Source: Isoetes taiwanensis
Lineage: Eukaryota; Streptophyta; Lycopodiopsida; Isoetales; Isoetaceae
Length of the DNA: 64,000 bases
Assembly: GCA_021234155.1 (NCBI GenBank)
Contig: JAJEKV010000049.1
Location: 5,329,001 to 5,393,000 of the forward strand
Reading direction: 5' to 3'
Part shown: positions 35,515-46,894 of the stretch, piece after piece
Layout of the letters: every line of letters starts with the position of its first letter
How positions within the stretch are numbered: position 1 is the stretch's first letter
Position numbers and translations under genes: made by a program
The notes under the pieces: generated by a model
Seen by the model: the letters and a program-made list of their open reading frames with translations, nothing else
What the model was told of the DNA's origin: nothing
The model's database searches: none

Positions 35515-35965
35515 TTCCCTGGCAGAAGCACAGAGGCAGTTAAAGAATGCCATCGCCATAGCTTCTGATTTTAGCCTTTGGTTTTCGCCTTTTAGTGCTT
35601 TCCGGAATGGGTTTTTTGTATGGGGGAAAGGAAAATGGGACCCTTTTCCGGTGTGGACGGTGGGGTCCCACGACCGGCGATAGCCGGGAGTGGGTCACCG
35701 TCCACACCGGAAAAGGGGACCATTTTTCTTTCCCCATCAATATAGAAACAGGGGAGCCATTTTTTCCCCCTTTTCCTTTGTTGCATGGCGCTCACAGGGC
35801 GGCCAATTCAAGCGTCTCCGGCAGATATTCATGGCAGTACCAGCAGATATTCATAAAAATCTCACAGGATTTTCATAATTTCTCGCTGTAGGAGCTCGGT
35901 TCTTTGTTTTTTCCATCTTTCTCATTTCAACCTCCTACAAGCTATGGCGATGGCATCTCCTTCTG
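35515..35965. repeat. Nested inverted repeats (hairpin within hairpin)
   Basis: The inner hairpin is 35630-35735: ttttccggtgtggacggtg pairs with its complement near 35697, and the flanks (gggggaaaggaaaatgg with ccatttttctttcccc) extend the stem to about 45 bp. An outer pair, gccatcgccatagcttctg (35549-35567) and its near complement agctatggcgatggc (35940-35955), encloses it. No ORF of note. This looks like a non-autonomous fold-back element or a small-RNA hairpin locus. Confidence 0.65.
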
Positions 35966-36800
35966 TGCTTCTGGCTATGTATTATAAAGTAATAGATCCT
36001 TGATGCAGATTCAGCGATGTTTAAAGACCCTTGGAGCAGATCCACAAAAAAGAGCAGGTCGTGGTCATTTTGGCAAAGCTTGGGTGCGAATGCAGAGCTT
36101 AGCTTCGGATTTGAGACATTTGATTCAGTGGTTCAAAGCGATGTGGGAAGATTATAGCTCAAGACAGACGTTTTTACACCGGAAGAGTAAGATTTAATGT
36201 TGATTTAAAGAGTTGCTTCATTTATCAGTAAGGTATTTTTATATCTCTGTTTGCATCACATTAACTAGTAATAGTTCCACGTCGAAACCAAATTCAATAA
36301 TCATTAACTAGTAATAGTTGATAGGCATTTCAACAAAGCGTTCCATTGTAATTGTGTATATATATGTCGGTGGGACGTTGACTTTCAATAGTAGTGCTTT
36401 GTATGTTTAAATGTCGGTGACAAACATATTGGGGAATGTCACTTTTGTCAACATTTTTGGGTGGAAATAGGGGATGACACATTAACGAATCCACTACTCA
36501 ATGTTATTGCTATATGTTACTTGTCAAACATGCCAATAAAGCATCAAAATTTTAAAAGTATGAAGCCAAACGAGAGATTGAAGGTGTCCTCTGAAGTGGA
36601 GATTAGGTAAGAGCTAAGCAATGGGGTTTGCATGTTCACGTCGTCCATGTTAAGAAATAGGACAACTTTGCAATGTATGCTTTTCAGCCTTTATTGGCAA
36701 TAGTGACATGTCATGTTCTCCCGTTCTATATTGGACCATCAGGTTATTTCAATACACAAAAGATGTGCCCCATTCTAATAGATGAATAACCCTTTGTTGC
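35966..36800. other. Unassigned interval
   Basis: Contains the second copy of the short repeats noted at 35.1 kb (36265-36325). No gene recognised. Confidence 0.35.
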
Positions 36801-36804
36801 AAGA

Positions 36805-36870
36805 GGAGATAATTGAATTGAATTGATTTTTATCGTCCATTGACCTATGGAACCCAAACAAGGAATACAA
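36805..36870 (-). mobile_element. LINE-B-type 3' end with ATTGA-unit tail (minus strand), truncated
   Basis: The tail taattgaattgaattga is followed by tttttatcgtccattgacctatggaaccca, the complement of the LINE-B end, with part of the hairpin deleted. Its tail type matches the 20.4-20.6 kb element. Confidence 0.6.
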
Positions 36871-37029
36871 CAATGAATAGGGTTGTGCGGTTTGTTGGTT
36901 TCATGCGAGTCCCAAAAGTCAAAGACGGCGACATTTTAGCCCGCCCAATAAGACCTGGTTTTCAAGTGATCAAGAATCGAACTATTACAGGTTTAAATCT
37001 TGGCTGAAAAAGGGCGAAATGTCGTCGTC

Positions 37030-37400
37030 TTGACTTTTATATTGTATCGTGGGGTTACATCTCCAACCCTATTCGATTTGGAAGGAATCACCCAATTCCA
37101 CATCTTGTTAATCCCTCTAACTGTTTTTTTCTATGAGGACATATCATGTAAACAAATGTTATGTTCCATCTTTTTTTTAGATTTTCAGAAGAATTTCCCT
37201 TGGAGTTTGGATTTTTGCAAGACAAAAACAGTGATCACGCATGGCGCCTAGGCATCTGCTCAACAAAATCAGGAATCATCTGAACTCAAAGTATGAAAAC
37301 AGTGATCATGCATGCATGCCTAAGCATCTGCTCAACAAAATCAGGAATCATCTGAACTCAAAATATGTGGGTCCAAGATTTTGCTGTAGAGATTTTTAAC
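37030..37400 (-). repeat. Extra partial copy of the inverted duplication (matches about 17815-18640)
   Basis: It reads tcgtggggttacatctccaa, aattccacatcttg, atgttatgttccatc and ggtccaagattttgc in the same order as 38750-39030 and as the complement of 18620-17815, without the MITE-like insertion. It has its own internal 71-bp tandem duplication at about 37226-37366. Confidence 0.8.
37226..37366. repeat. 71-bp tandem duplication
   Basis: Two adjacent units starting aaaacagtgatcacgcatgg and aaaacagtgatcatgcatgc and both containing ctcaacaaaatcaggaatca. Confidence 0.9.
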
Positions 37401-40215
37401 CACTGCCAAGGTTTTGTGCTTCTCGTGTGAGTAGATCATAGCCCTCCATTGCAAATCGAGGAAAGATCTCTTATACTCCGAATATGCCAAACAGTGGCCT
37501 AAACTTGATATGGCTAGTGATTTTCGGTCACCCTTGTTGCCGGGCGAGCTCTCTCATGCTATAACATGGCAACTCGCTGGTTCCGCCTCCGGAATGGAAA
37601 GAGGCAACATGGCAACAAGTCGCTCAACGGTTGCCATATTGTGGCGGATGGAAAAATGGGTCGATCATTCCTGGACCCGCTCCCGGCTCCCTCGGTCGCG
37701 GGGCTCCCTGAAATAATCTCCCCACTTAGTTTCTCTTATCCTTGGGCGCTCGGCGCCCAGCGCCCATGGCCCAGCCTTGAAACTTTGATTGAGCATAACT
37801 CCACAACCCGATCTTCACTCAGGCCGTGCCGCATATCAAATTGAAGGTATTTGCGCCCTCTATCTTCTGCAACAAATTTCAGGTCAATCAGAGCCATATT
37901 TCGCGAGTTATAAGCATTTTAGTGGGGCGGGGTTGCAGCATGACCGGATTGGGGGTTTTCTTGGCAGCCTGAACGGATTGCTTTGGGGTTGTGGCAGCAT
38001 CAACGGATTGCTTCAGCGCCTGAGGGTGCCTGGGCGCCTGCCTGAGCCTCTCCTGGCAGTGATGGATGGCGCCTAGGCCTTGGCAGTGATGGATGGCGTC
38101 TGGAGGCGGACCTCGGCGCCTGCCTGAGCACCAGTGCATGCCTGAGCGAGGAGCGCCTGCGAGCATGCTTGTGAGCGCTGGAGCACACGATGGAGCAGGG
38201 GAGCGATGGAGGTACCTCCTCTAAGCAGCTTTACTAAGCGTTGTCTGAGCTCATCACCGGATGGCTGCACCGGATTACTGCGTCGGATCGATTGCCAGTA
38301 GGGGTTTAAGCAGCGTCGGATTCACGGTACCTAATTCTCAGTTTGCCAGACCGGTTTTCTCAGACCTTTGCTACTTCTGCCGGTAGGTTATTCCAGTTTT
38401 CACAATCTGAGAAGAGGGTACGGTTCAGGTGTGTTTGGTGTAGGTTTGTTTTTTGGAGGCATGCTTATTGCTTTTTGCAATAGCATGGATTTTTGGATCT
38501 GTGAGGAGCCATAATCATCCTGGCAACGGTTTTTTCCCATGTGGTTTTTAATCCGGGCCATGGTGATTGTGCTTTCTTTTAAGGGCTTCGGCCCATGTTC
38601 TTACTTGGACTTCGGTCCAGGACTTCGGTCCCCACTGTACTATTGTCACATGTCCAATTGGACGCTGCCTAGTGGTGTGACTTAAAAATACCTATCTATC
38701 TATCCATTCCGCCATACAACCACAGCCCTGTTTCTGCTTCTCATTATACTGTATCATGGGGTTACATCTCCAACCCTATTCGATTTGAAAGGAATCAAGC
38801 AATTCCACATCTTATTATTCCCTCTAAGTGTTTTTTTTTATGAGGACGGTTCACATATCCGGTAAACAAATGTTATGTTCCATCGTTTTTTAGATTTTCA
38901 GAAGCATTTCCCTTGGAGTTTGGATTTTTGTAAGACAAAAACAGTGATCATGCATGGCGCCTAAGCATCTGCTGAACAAAATGAGGAATCATTTAAACTC
39001 AAAATATGTGGGCCCAAGATTTTGCCGTAAAGATTTTTAAGCAGAAAATAAGAATAGAGATGAATTCTATGTTGCGACCTTTTGATAAGAACACATATTC
39101 TTGAACGTAGACAATTTAGGATATTGGCATATTATCTAGAATGTTGTTACTGAAAAAAGATACACTACTTTTTATCCTGTAGGTGAACAAAGGTTTGTGA
39201 ATATGCTAGAAAGACAAGAAGTCTCTGATCTTCGAACATTATTATTGACTCGTACTCAGTCCCTCAAACAGTACATGAGATAGGTCTTTTGCATCAAACC
39301 CTGCATCACTAGATTTAGGGTGTCAAATTTGTGTCAAGCTCGAAAGTGACAAAAATTTAGTTGATTATGTAAAAACTTTTGTAAATACAATTGTTTCAAT
39401 TTCAATGTCACTTTTCCGAAAAATTTGTATCACATTTTTGGTACTTTTATGTTAGCTTTTGTAATATTGTGTGTTGTGTAAATTTTGTGGCATAATTTAA
39501 AGTCAAATATATTAATAACTTTGCGTCAACATGATATCATTTGTTCCAAAGTTTTTGTGTCAATTTTGTTACACATCTGTATCACATTTTGTGATATTTC
39601 TTTTTTAAAAGGTTTGTATCCTCTTATAGTGTCAAAGATATTGACAGTTTACATCAATGGAAACGAAGAAACCCCTTTAAGAAACCATAGAAAAAATTGC
39701 ATATGAATGCTAAGTGCATGGCAAAATGAATCTTGGACCTTGACCAAATGAGCTTATAGTAGACCATCCAAAGTGTTAGCACAACTATGATGGGACAAAA
39801 AGCTCTATGGAAATCTAGCTAGAGACTCCCTAAAGGGACATCTTTATTAGGACAAACAACATCTCAAATAAAGGCTTAGAGCGGGTTTCCATTAGCATCG
39901 CACCTGGGTTTCACCCATGTGCCTTTGTGGGCAAAATACAGGAAGAGGAACAATTGTAGAATGCAAGCCACTCTCATTACCAAAAAGAAGGAAGCACTAG
40001 AAGGCACGCTAGACACTCTACTACAAAAACGGAACTGACTACAAAATAAATTAAAAGCACTACATGACAAACTCCATGGAGACTTCAGTTTTTCAAATGG
40101 AATGATGATGCATCTAAAAGTTTTAGGGGATGCGGTGCCATGTTACCCCAAATGAGCTCCCATAAAGGTAATGGGAATGGCAAATCCTGCAACCGGGATT
40201 GCCATATGGTACATT
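37398..40215 (-). repeat. Right arm of the inverted duplication (carboxylesterase upstream region and beyond)
   Basis: 37398-37575 is the complement of 18812-18640, and 38720-40215 is the complement of about 18640-16628. About 1.15 kb of unrelated sequence (37575-38720) interrupts it. Homology ends at about 40215, where gypsy RNase H coding sequence begins. The arms are similar but clearly diverged (single-base changes and small indels every few tens of bases), so the duplication is not recent. Confidence 0.8.
37575..38720. mobile_element. About 1.15-kb insertion in the right arm, type unknown
   Basis: Sequence absent from the left arm at the matching point (18640). It contains repeated gcctgggcgcctgcctgagc-type motifs and ctggcagtgatggatggcgc twice (about 38051-38097). 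It ends cttaaaaatacctatctatctatcc, a tail of TATC units like that of a LINE or SINE. No intact ORF. Confidence 0.5.
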
Positions 40216-41499
40216 GGAGTGTATTGTTGCAACATGGTAAAGTTTGCGCTTATGAATCTTGCAAGTTATCACCAGCCGAGCAGAATTATCCAGTATATGA
40301 TCTTGAGATGTTGGCGATAATCCATGCCTGGAGGGTATGGAGACATTATTTACTGGATCGTCATTTCACTTTGAAAACTGATGATCAGAATTTGAAGTAT
40401 TTTGTGAAGTAGCCACATTTGAACAATCAACAATGTAAATGGATGCAACTGTGAGAAGAATATGATTTTCAAATTGAATATCGATCAGGAAAGGAGAATG
40501 TTATAACAGATGCTTTATCTCGCAGTTCATTTTTGACATTTATTAGTGTGTGTCAATGGGATGCTCATTTATTGATAAGTTGAAGGTAGACGCACATTTT
40601 GGACCAGTTATTGCTAAGTTGTAATAGACACCTCATGAATTTCCGCAATATTCTTTGAATAAGGGATTGTTGTGTTATAGAGGCCGAATGCGCATTTCTA
40701 ATGACTATGAGCTTAAATTGATACTTTTGCATGAAGCGCATGACAGTCCACTGGCAAGACATCCAGGCGTGCACAAAACTTTAAGGAAGGTGAGACAAAA
40801 TTTCTTTTGGCCAGAGCAGAAGAGGATGGTAAAGGAGTATGTGGCAAGATGCCGTGTATGTCAAAAGGTGAAGGCATCTCATTTTAGGCAACCAGCAGAG
40901 TTGCAACCTTTGGAAATATCCTTGTTCTAAGTGGGAATGCATTGCTATGGATTTCATTGTGAATCTACCGCGAACACGTGTAGGTTATAATTCTATCTAT
41001 GTGGTGGTTGATCGCTTGATGGAACAGGCACATTTTATGCCAACAAAGACTACAACTACTGCAATGAACATCTCAAAGTTGTTTGTACAGGAGATTTTTG
41101 CTGCGTACATTTACTTCAGATCAAGACTCGAAGTTTATGAGTCATATTTGGCAAGGATTATTTCGAAATGTGGCAACAAAGTTGAATATGAGTACGTCTT
41201 ATTTTCCGCAAACAGATGGACAAGAGCGGGTTAATCAGGTTCTTGAAGACATGTTGTGAACATATGTACCGAACAAACCAAAAGCATGGGATTCATATTT
41301 GCATTTAGCAAAATTTGCCTACAACAATACTTGTCAAGAATCTATAAAGATGAATCCTTTTGAGATAATGTATGGCAAAGACTGTCGACGTCCTCTCAAT
41401 TAAAGAGATCCTGCATATAATGTGGAAATGGCCAATGAGGTGGCTAAAGATATAAACGCTCAATTGAGGAGACTGAGCCAGAACGTAGTAGTGGCTCAG
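40216..41499 (+). pseudogene. Ty3/gypsy RNase H and integrase fragment, copy 2
   Basis: RNase H: SCKLSPAEQNYPVYDLEMLA with the catalytic Glu in YDLEMLA, then RHYLLDRHFTLKTDDQNLKY and, after a stop, FQIEYRSGKENVITDALSR. Integrase zinc motif: HEAHDSPLARHPGVHKTLRK with CRVCQK (HHCC). Integrase core: MDFIVNLPRTRVGYNSIYVV, then a frame change to SDQDSKFMSHIWQG and QTDGQERVNQVLEDML. Several stops and no LTRs next to it. It is in the same orientation as the 21.3-kb fragment and nearly identical over 550 bp. Confidence 0.9.
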
Positions 41500-44400
41500 G
41501 CAAAACACAAAAAGATGGAACGCTCAAGAGGAAGGCCGATGATTAAAACCTAGAACTGATGAGACACATAACCCGTAAAAAAGATTTTATCGAAAAAATA
41601 GATGTTTCAAAAAAGGCCCGTCTTCTCCAAGAATGATGGTTCTATGTTGCCATAGAACCATTGCATTCCATGAAAAAGGGGATTTTGAGTGGGTTTTTAT
41701 GGGAGATTTTGAGGAGGATAGGGGCATTGTTTTTTATGTGTACGTTTGTTCCTTTGTTGATTGAAAAAAGGCATTGCATAAACCGATTCTCTGCTTGAAA
41801 TTTTGGGTAAACTGATTCTTAGGTATGCTTCTGAGTCTCTTAGGTATACTTCTGAGTTTGTGACTCTTTTGTTCTAGGTATTCTTGGAATCATTACTAAG
41901 AAGCCTAAACTTTTTGTCTTTGAATAGGCATATACTAGGAAGCAAGTATCATCATGTAGGTCATCAATTAAGTAGTTTCAAATATTGCACGTACTTGGAA
42001 AAGCATGTATAATCTCATTTTTATTCTATTGCATTATTTCTATCCTAATCACTTTACCTCATTGTTGATTGCTTTCTTCGTTGTAGATGCAAATAAAACC
42101 GATGGGTTCTCCACCTATATACACGATTCTACCACATATGATCCGATGGGCTCCTTTAGCAAGACATAATGCAGAGTCCAAGAATACTACCGATGTGTTC
42201 TTTCATCTACACGCTCAATTTCTAGACATGATCAGGTGGGTTCCTTTAGCAAAGACATGATGCAGAGTTTAAGAAGAAGATGAGAGGCGCTCCGGAGGGG
42301 GGGGGAGGGGGGCATATTATGTTGGGAAAGAAATCTAGGTATACTTCAACGATGTCTATACATTACAAATGGCAATTATTAATGGAGATTGACAGAAAAG
42401 ACCTTCAACAAAGAAGGAGCTACCTGTTGAAGTCCTCTGTTTATTTGAGAAAGTGTTCTCAACAAGTTTCTTTGATATACATGTGCACTTTTGCTTGTTT
42501 CAAAAGTACTTGCAACACAGCTTTTTATATGTCTGATCATTATATTATTTACACAATTATGTCTATCTTTAGTCGATTTTGCAGATTTCATTATACAATG
42601 GATATGTTTGCAATGGCCACCACTTTCATGTTCAGAAAAGGAATGAAGGTTGTGTCACTTTTGATTGTGGAGTAATATCTACTTCTATAGTTGCAAGTCG
42701 CGCTAGTGCAAGGGATACGAATCTGGTAGAAGTTGAGATTGAATATATTGGAAAAATATAACAAATATTAGAACTTGATTTTTGACAATTCATCAAAGTC
42801 TTATTTCGAGTTAGATGGTTTGATGCACAATTATGGGGCAGAAATGCCACATTTTGTCATAGTTCTAGTGGTTTATTCAAGTCAGGTCTACATGTTCAAT
42901 TTCAGAAGACAATGACCCTTACGTTTTTCTAGAGAAGTGTCAACAAATATATCCCCACCGTGTACCTAATGATCGAGACCGACTATATGTGATGCAGGTT
43001 ATATAACAACAAAAAAATTCATAGAATCATTTCTTTTGACAACTAAGAATAACTTTGAAATCGAATTCATATCTTCAGCTCTTGCTCCTGAGTGATTTGA
43101 GATCATTTGATAGTAATACACATGTCAAGATGGATCTTATCTGCAGATTAACATGACAAAACATCTTTTCTTCACAATGAATAGGCTCTGAACCCATTAT
43201 GCAGACCTGGAATGCCGTCACGTTTTGTCAACATCATTGGTTATAGCATCCAACATTCTAATTGGCTCATAAAGATATGAGTGAAGATAATATTCATCTA
43301 GCCATGTGTAATGTGGATAAGAAAATTTTATGTAATCTGTAATGTGTAGCTTACTATAAAAACCCAAATATTCCATAAACATGCTTACTCGTGACAGATG
43401 CAGATGCAGTATTATATTCACTTGTCATTGGCATCTTCAAGAAACTGTATTTAGTCATCAATACATTTACCTATCATTCCCTATTATAAGTAACAATTTA
43501 AACTTTTATCCAGCAACATCCCTCGGAAATGATGCTCGTGCCAGTTGAATCAAGACTCTCCCATCTTGACAAAACTTCTTATTTAATTGCCTATGGCTAT
43601 TGAAAGGTGTGATAGACTGGAAGCATGTCAGAATATTCTCAGTGGGATGCCCTCATTATATACCCTTCCATTACTTCAAAATCAATTCGTCCACCTCTCC
43701 TTGTCAATCTCATACATAGCAATGGGGATGGAGAAAAACTCAATTTACTTTTATGCTTTTATGAGAATATGATGGACATTGGCCATGGCTTTTTGCGATA
43801 TATGGTCACACATTTTGAGAGTCCTACATATTTAAAGCTAGATCTGTGAAAAGAAAAATGTGCTACATTGTCTAAGAGTTCAACCAAACGTTAGCACAAG
43901 TATAATTGACTGCAGAATCGATGCCAGAAGTTGTTCGGCCTTGTGATTGGCATGCTTTCCAAGCTTAAGAAAGAGAAGGATATGGTTAGCTAAGCAAAAG
44001 TTCTGGTCTGCTTTTCTTCAAGGGAGAGTATTGGCAATCAAAGACATGGCAAAGACATGGCATATGTGAAACATGATGGTCTCATCTTGACAAAGCCAAT
44101 ACTTGCAGCAAGAGATTCGTCATTGAACATCCTAGAAACACGATGATGTTATCTTGAAGCCAGAGATTCGTCACCGAGTATGCTAAACCATTTTCCAAAA
44201 GTAAAGTGTTATGTGGCTATATCCTTGAGCAGAGACCTCAATTCAAAACTCACTCCTTCCCAAATAGCCATCACACTATTTAATAGATTGAAACAACTAC
44301 CACATGTGATGGCAAGATGCCTGTAGAAAGTAAAGATTAAAAAACAAAGTAGAAATACTGAAAACCTATATGCGATTCTGAGAGTCAGACAGTAGAAGCA
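41500..44400. other. Unassigned AT-rich interval
   Basis: No gene recognised. Two diverged copies of a stretch tgatgggctcctttagcaag...catgatgcagagt lie at about 42145-42190 and 42235-42275. The plus strand 42280-42675 is open (131 codons) but has no recognisable motif and starts with a Gly-run from a G tract. Confidence 0.4.
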
Positions 44401-44505
44401 TTTAGAAATAAGGACGTAAATGGGAGTTTTACGTGTTCAAGGACTCAGTTACACTGTTGCATGCAAAACTCAAAATGATTACGGACCGAATTGTCTTGAT
44501 CCGGG

Positions 44506-44763
44506 TTGTGCAAAACCCATGGAACTCCTCTTGAAGATGAAGGCGCCAAAAAGGCGTTTTCTTGGCCCTACCATGCGATATGCAAACAACAGAAGTATAT
44601 GTTGTCTGTCGACAATGAATGGCCGACAATACCGATTAAGATAAAATATCCCAAATCCATGGAGCTCTCTTGCAGAGATGCTATATTTTTCGGATTGAAT
44701 GAAAAGGAGTCCCGGCAGCACTCCACCATCTCTAAGAAACGCAAGAGGAAAAATAGCTCATGA
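44506..44763 (+). CDS. Unrecognised small ORF with basic C-terminus
   Basis: An 85-codon frame. The middle reads MLSVDNEWPTIPIKIKYPKS and the end SKKRKRKNSS, which looks like a nuclear localisation signal. It could be the last exon of a gene or a transposon remnant. No family recognised. Confidence 0.25.
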   Translation: MCKTHGTPLEDEGAKKAFSWPYHAICKQQKYMLSVDNEWPTIPIKIKYPKSMELSCRDAIFFGLNEKESRQHSTISKKRKRKNSS

Positions 44764-44764
44764 T

Positions 44765-45300
44765 TTTTTTTAATGTTGGGCAAAATCGTTCACGATCGTT
44801 TTGAGCAAAATAATAACTATTAAACTTAAACGGTCCATAATGAAAGTTGTAAAACAAAACAAAATGAAAGGTCCAGATCGCGCACAAACTATCCTCTTAT
44901 TTCAGCTTTAGTATTGTATGTAGATAATAGCTTGAATGCATTGTTAAATTGGAACTTGACGATTGAATATTTATTGCATAAAAATTTATCTAGAAATTTT
45001 TATAGCTTGCCACAGCGAGCAGGTAAGTTATGGCTTTGAACCCTCCTAGGTGATGCATCGCCTCAGTGAGTTAGGTTGAGTACGAGCATGGGCAACCATG
45101 ACTCTATAATTGCCTAAACTGGCACGATGCTTCCTCAAAGAGAGCAACTCTTCCTGCCTTCTTGCCTCTAGAGCAACTCTTCCTACCTACCCATGCTTCC
45201 TTGTGTTGTTCAAATTATTAAATAAGTGTCTAAATTATTGAGTAACGTTTTTAAAGATGGGGCATCTTGCTTTGTTTTGTTTGGGGGTGAGAAAAAAACG
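44765..45300. other. Unassigned interval
   Basis: AT-rich, no feature recognised apart from an agcaactcttcct repeat pair near 45140-45185. Confidence 0.35.
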
Positions 45301-45302
45301 AA

Positions 45303-45480
45303 CTATGGTATGATCCTTCCCAAGTCTATATCTCAATGATGTGTGAATCTAAAGCAGTGAGGTGGTGAATAATAAAGTATGGTGTGATCCTCCCCAAGTC
45401 TATATCTCAATGAGTGTCTGAACCTAAAGCGGTGAGGTGATGAATAGTAATCTATAAGGTCCTTAGAATATGGTAAGATC
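45303..45480. repeat. Tandem repeat, about 75-bp period, two good and one partial unit
   Basis: Units begin tatggtatgatccttcccaa and tatggtgtgatcctccccaa, and both continue gtctatatctcaatga and aaagc-gtgaggt. A third, diverged start (tatggtaagatctgg) follows. Confidence 0.85.
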
Positions 45481-45619
45481 TGGTGTAGTTTACATCTTAA
45501 TTCTTTAAGTTTAAGGGACCAAAGTGGTGAGAATACATCCCCTTCTTTAGATAAAAAAGGAGAAAACATGATGGTTCATAATATTACATTTCTTCAAAAT
45601 TATATGTTTCCTAAGTAGC

Positions 45620-46250
45620 TAGTTAGACGTGCTATTTTAGCCATCAGACTTCCTTTTTTGGCTTCAACCTGCCGTCTAGTCGAGAAGCCCCTCAGACTGG
45701 CCTTTTCCACTTTGAATTGCCTTTTTCTAGGTCTACTATTTTCACTTTGAGCTTTCTTTCTCAACTTACGAGTCGAGAAAGGCCCTCGGATCTGTATTTT
45801 TTTGCCATAGGCTACCTTTATTGACTCGCGAGTTGAGTAAGGTCCTCAGGTCTGGCTTTTGCCGTAGGCTGCCTTTCTCGACTCGTGAGTCAAGAAAGGC
45901 CCTCAAACCTTCCTTTTTGCCTTGAGCTACTTCCTTATTCTCCTTGAGCTGCCTTTCTCGATCCATGAGTCGAGAAAGGCCCTCAGATCTGGCTTTTTTG
46001 CCCTGAACTGCTGCCTTTTTTGCCTTGAACTGCCTTCCTGGTTTTTTTTGCCCTGAACTGCCATTCATGACTCTCGAGTTGAGAAAGACTCTCCAGCTTC
46101 CTTTTTCGCCTTGAATTGCTACCTTTTTTGCCCTGCGCTACCTTTCTCAGCTGCTTAGTTGAAAAAGGCCCTCAAGCCTACTTTTCTCGCTTTGAGTTGT
46201 TGCCTTTTTTACGTTGAGCTTTTCTCAATTCGCGAGTTGAGAAACATCAT
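45620..46250. repeat. Palindromic minisatellite (CTCGACTCGNGAGTCGAG core)
   Basis: About seven degenerate units of roughly 60-100 bp. Each has a near-palindrome such as tttctcgactcgtgagtcaagaaa followed by ggccctca and a cttttttgcc / ttgaactgcc spacer. Each unit can form a small hairpin. A minus-strand open frame of 100 codons over it is only a by-product of the repeats. Confidence 0.85.
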
Positions 46251-46254
46251 CTTT

Positions 46255-46880
46255 TCAATATCTTCATAAAAGCTTACTGCACTAACAACAAGATTGCATA
46301 TTAAACGGGAGCAAATTATCTAAAACGGGAGCAAAAGAAATATTCCCACAAGATTCTCTCTTTTTCGTCAAAAAAAGAGCTAAAATGAGGTAAAATATAA
46401 AATTAAAAGATGAAATTGTATTTTGACCCCCTCAAAAGTGGTCAATTGTTTTCAGAAAATAGACAATAATAAAAGTTGCTATAATAAGTAGACATTCTCA
46501 AAGAAAATTAAAATTTTCTTCAATTGGGTTTTGGAGAGAACTTCTATTTTTAGCGGACTAAATTTTCAAGTGAAAAAACAAGTGAAGTATTTAACTGAAA
46601 CATATTGTTTCCAAAATTTGAAGATTTTGTCTTCAATAATCACATCAAAAATTTACAAGTTTTTGGGACTTAGTTATTAAAAAATGTATGGGGAGTAATG
46701 AGCGAGAGATCAAACACATCTTCATGAGACAATTATAAATGTCACAACCTTAGAGGTGCTATTCAAAACGTTGTTATCACCAACTTCACTCTCGACCATG
46801 ATTGCATCTTTGTTTTTTAGAACATGAAAAGGTGAAAAAATTAGCATTGTTCTTTTTTGCCGAAATGTGGAGATACTGGC
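46255..46880. other. Unassigned interval
   Basis: AT-rich, nothing recognised. Confidence 0.35.
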
Positions 46881-46894
46881 AAAATTCGCATACT

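Noticed and set aside
42280-42675. 131-codon frame starting with a Gly run
   Set aside because: The start is a G tract and the remainder lacks any recognisable domain.
45620-46250. CRISPR-like array of palindromic repeats
   Set aside because: The repeats are degenerate, the spacers are themselves repetitive, and the window is eukaryotic; it is a minisatellite.
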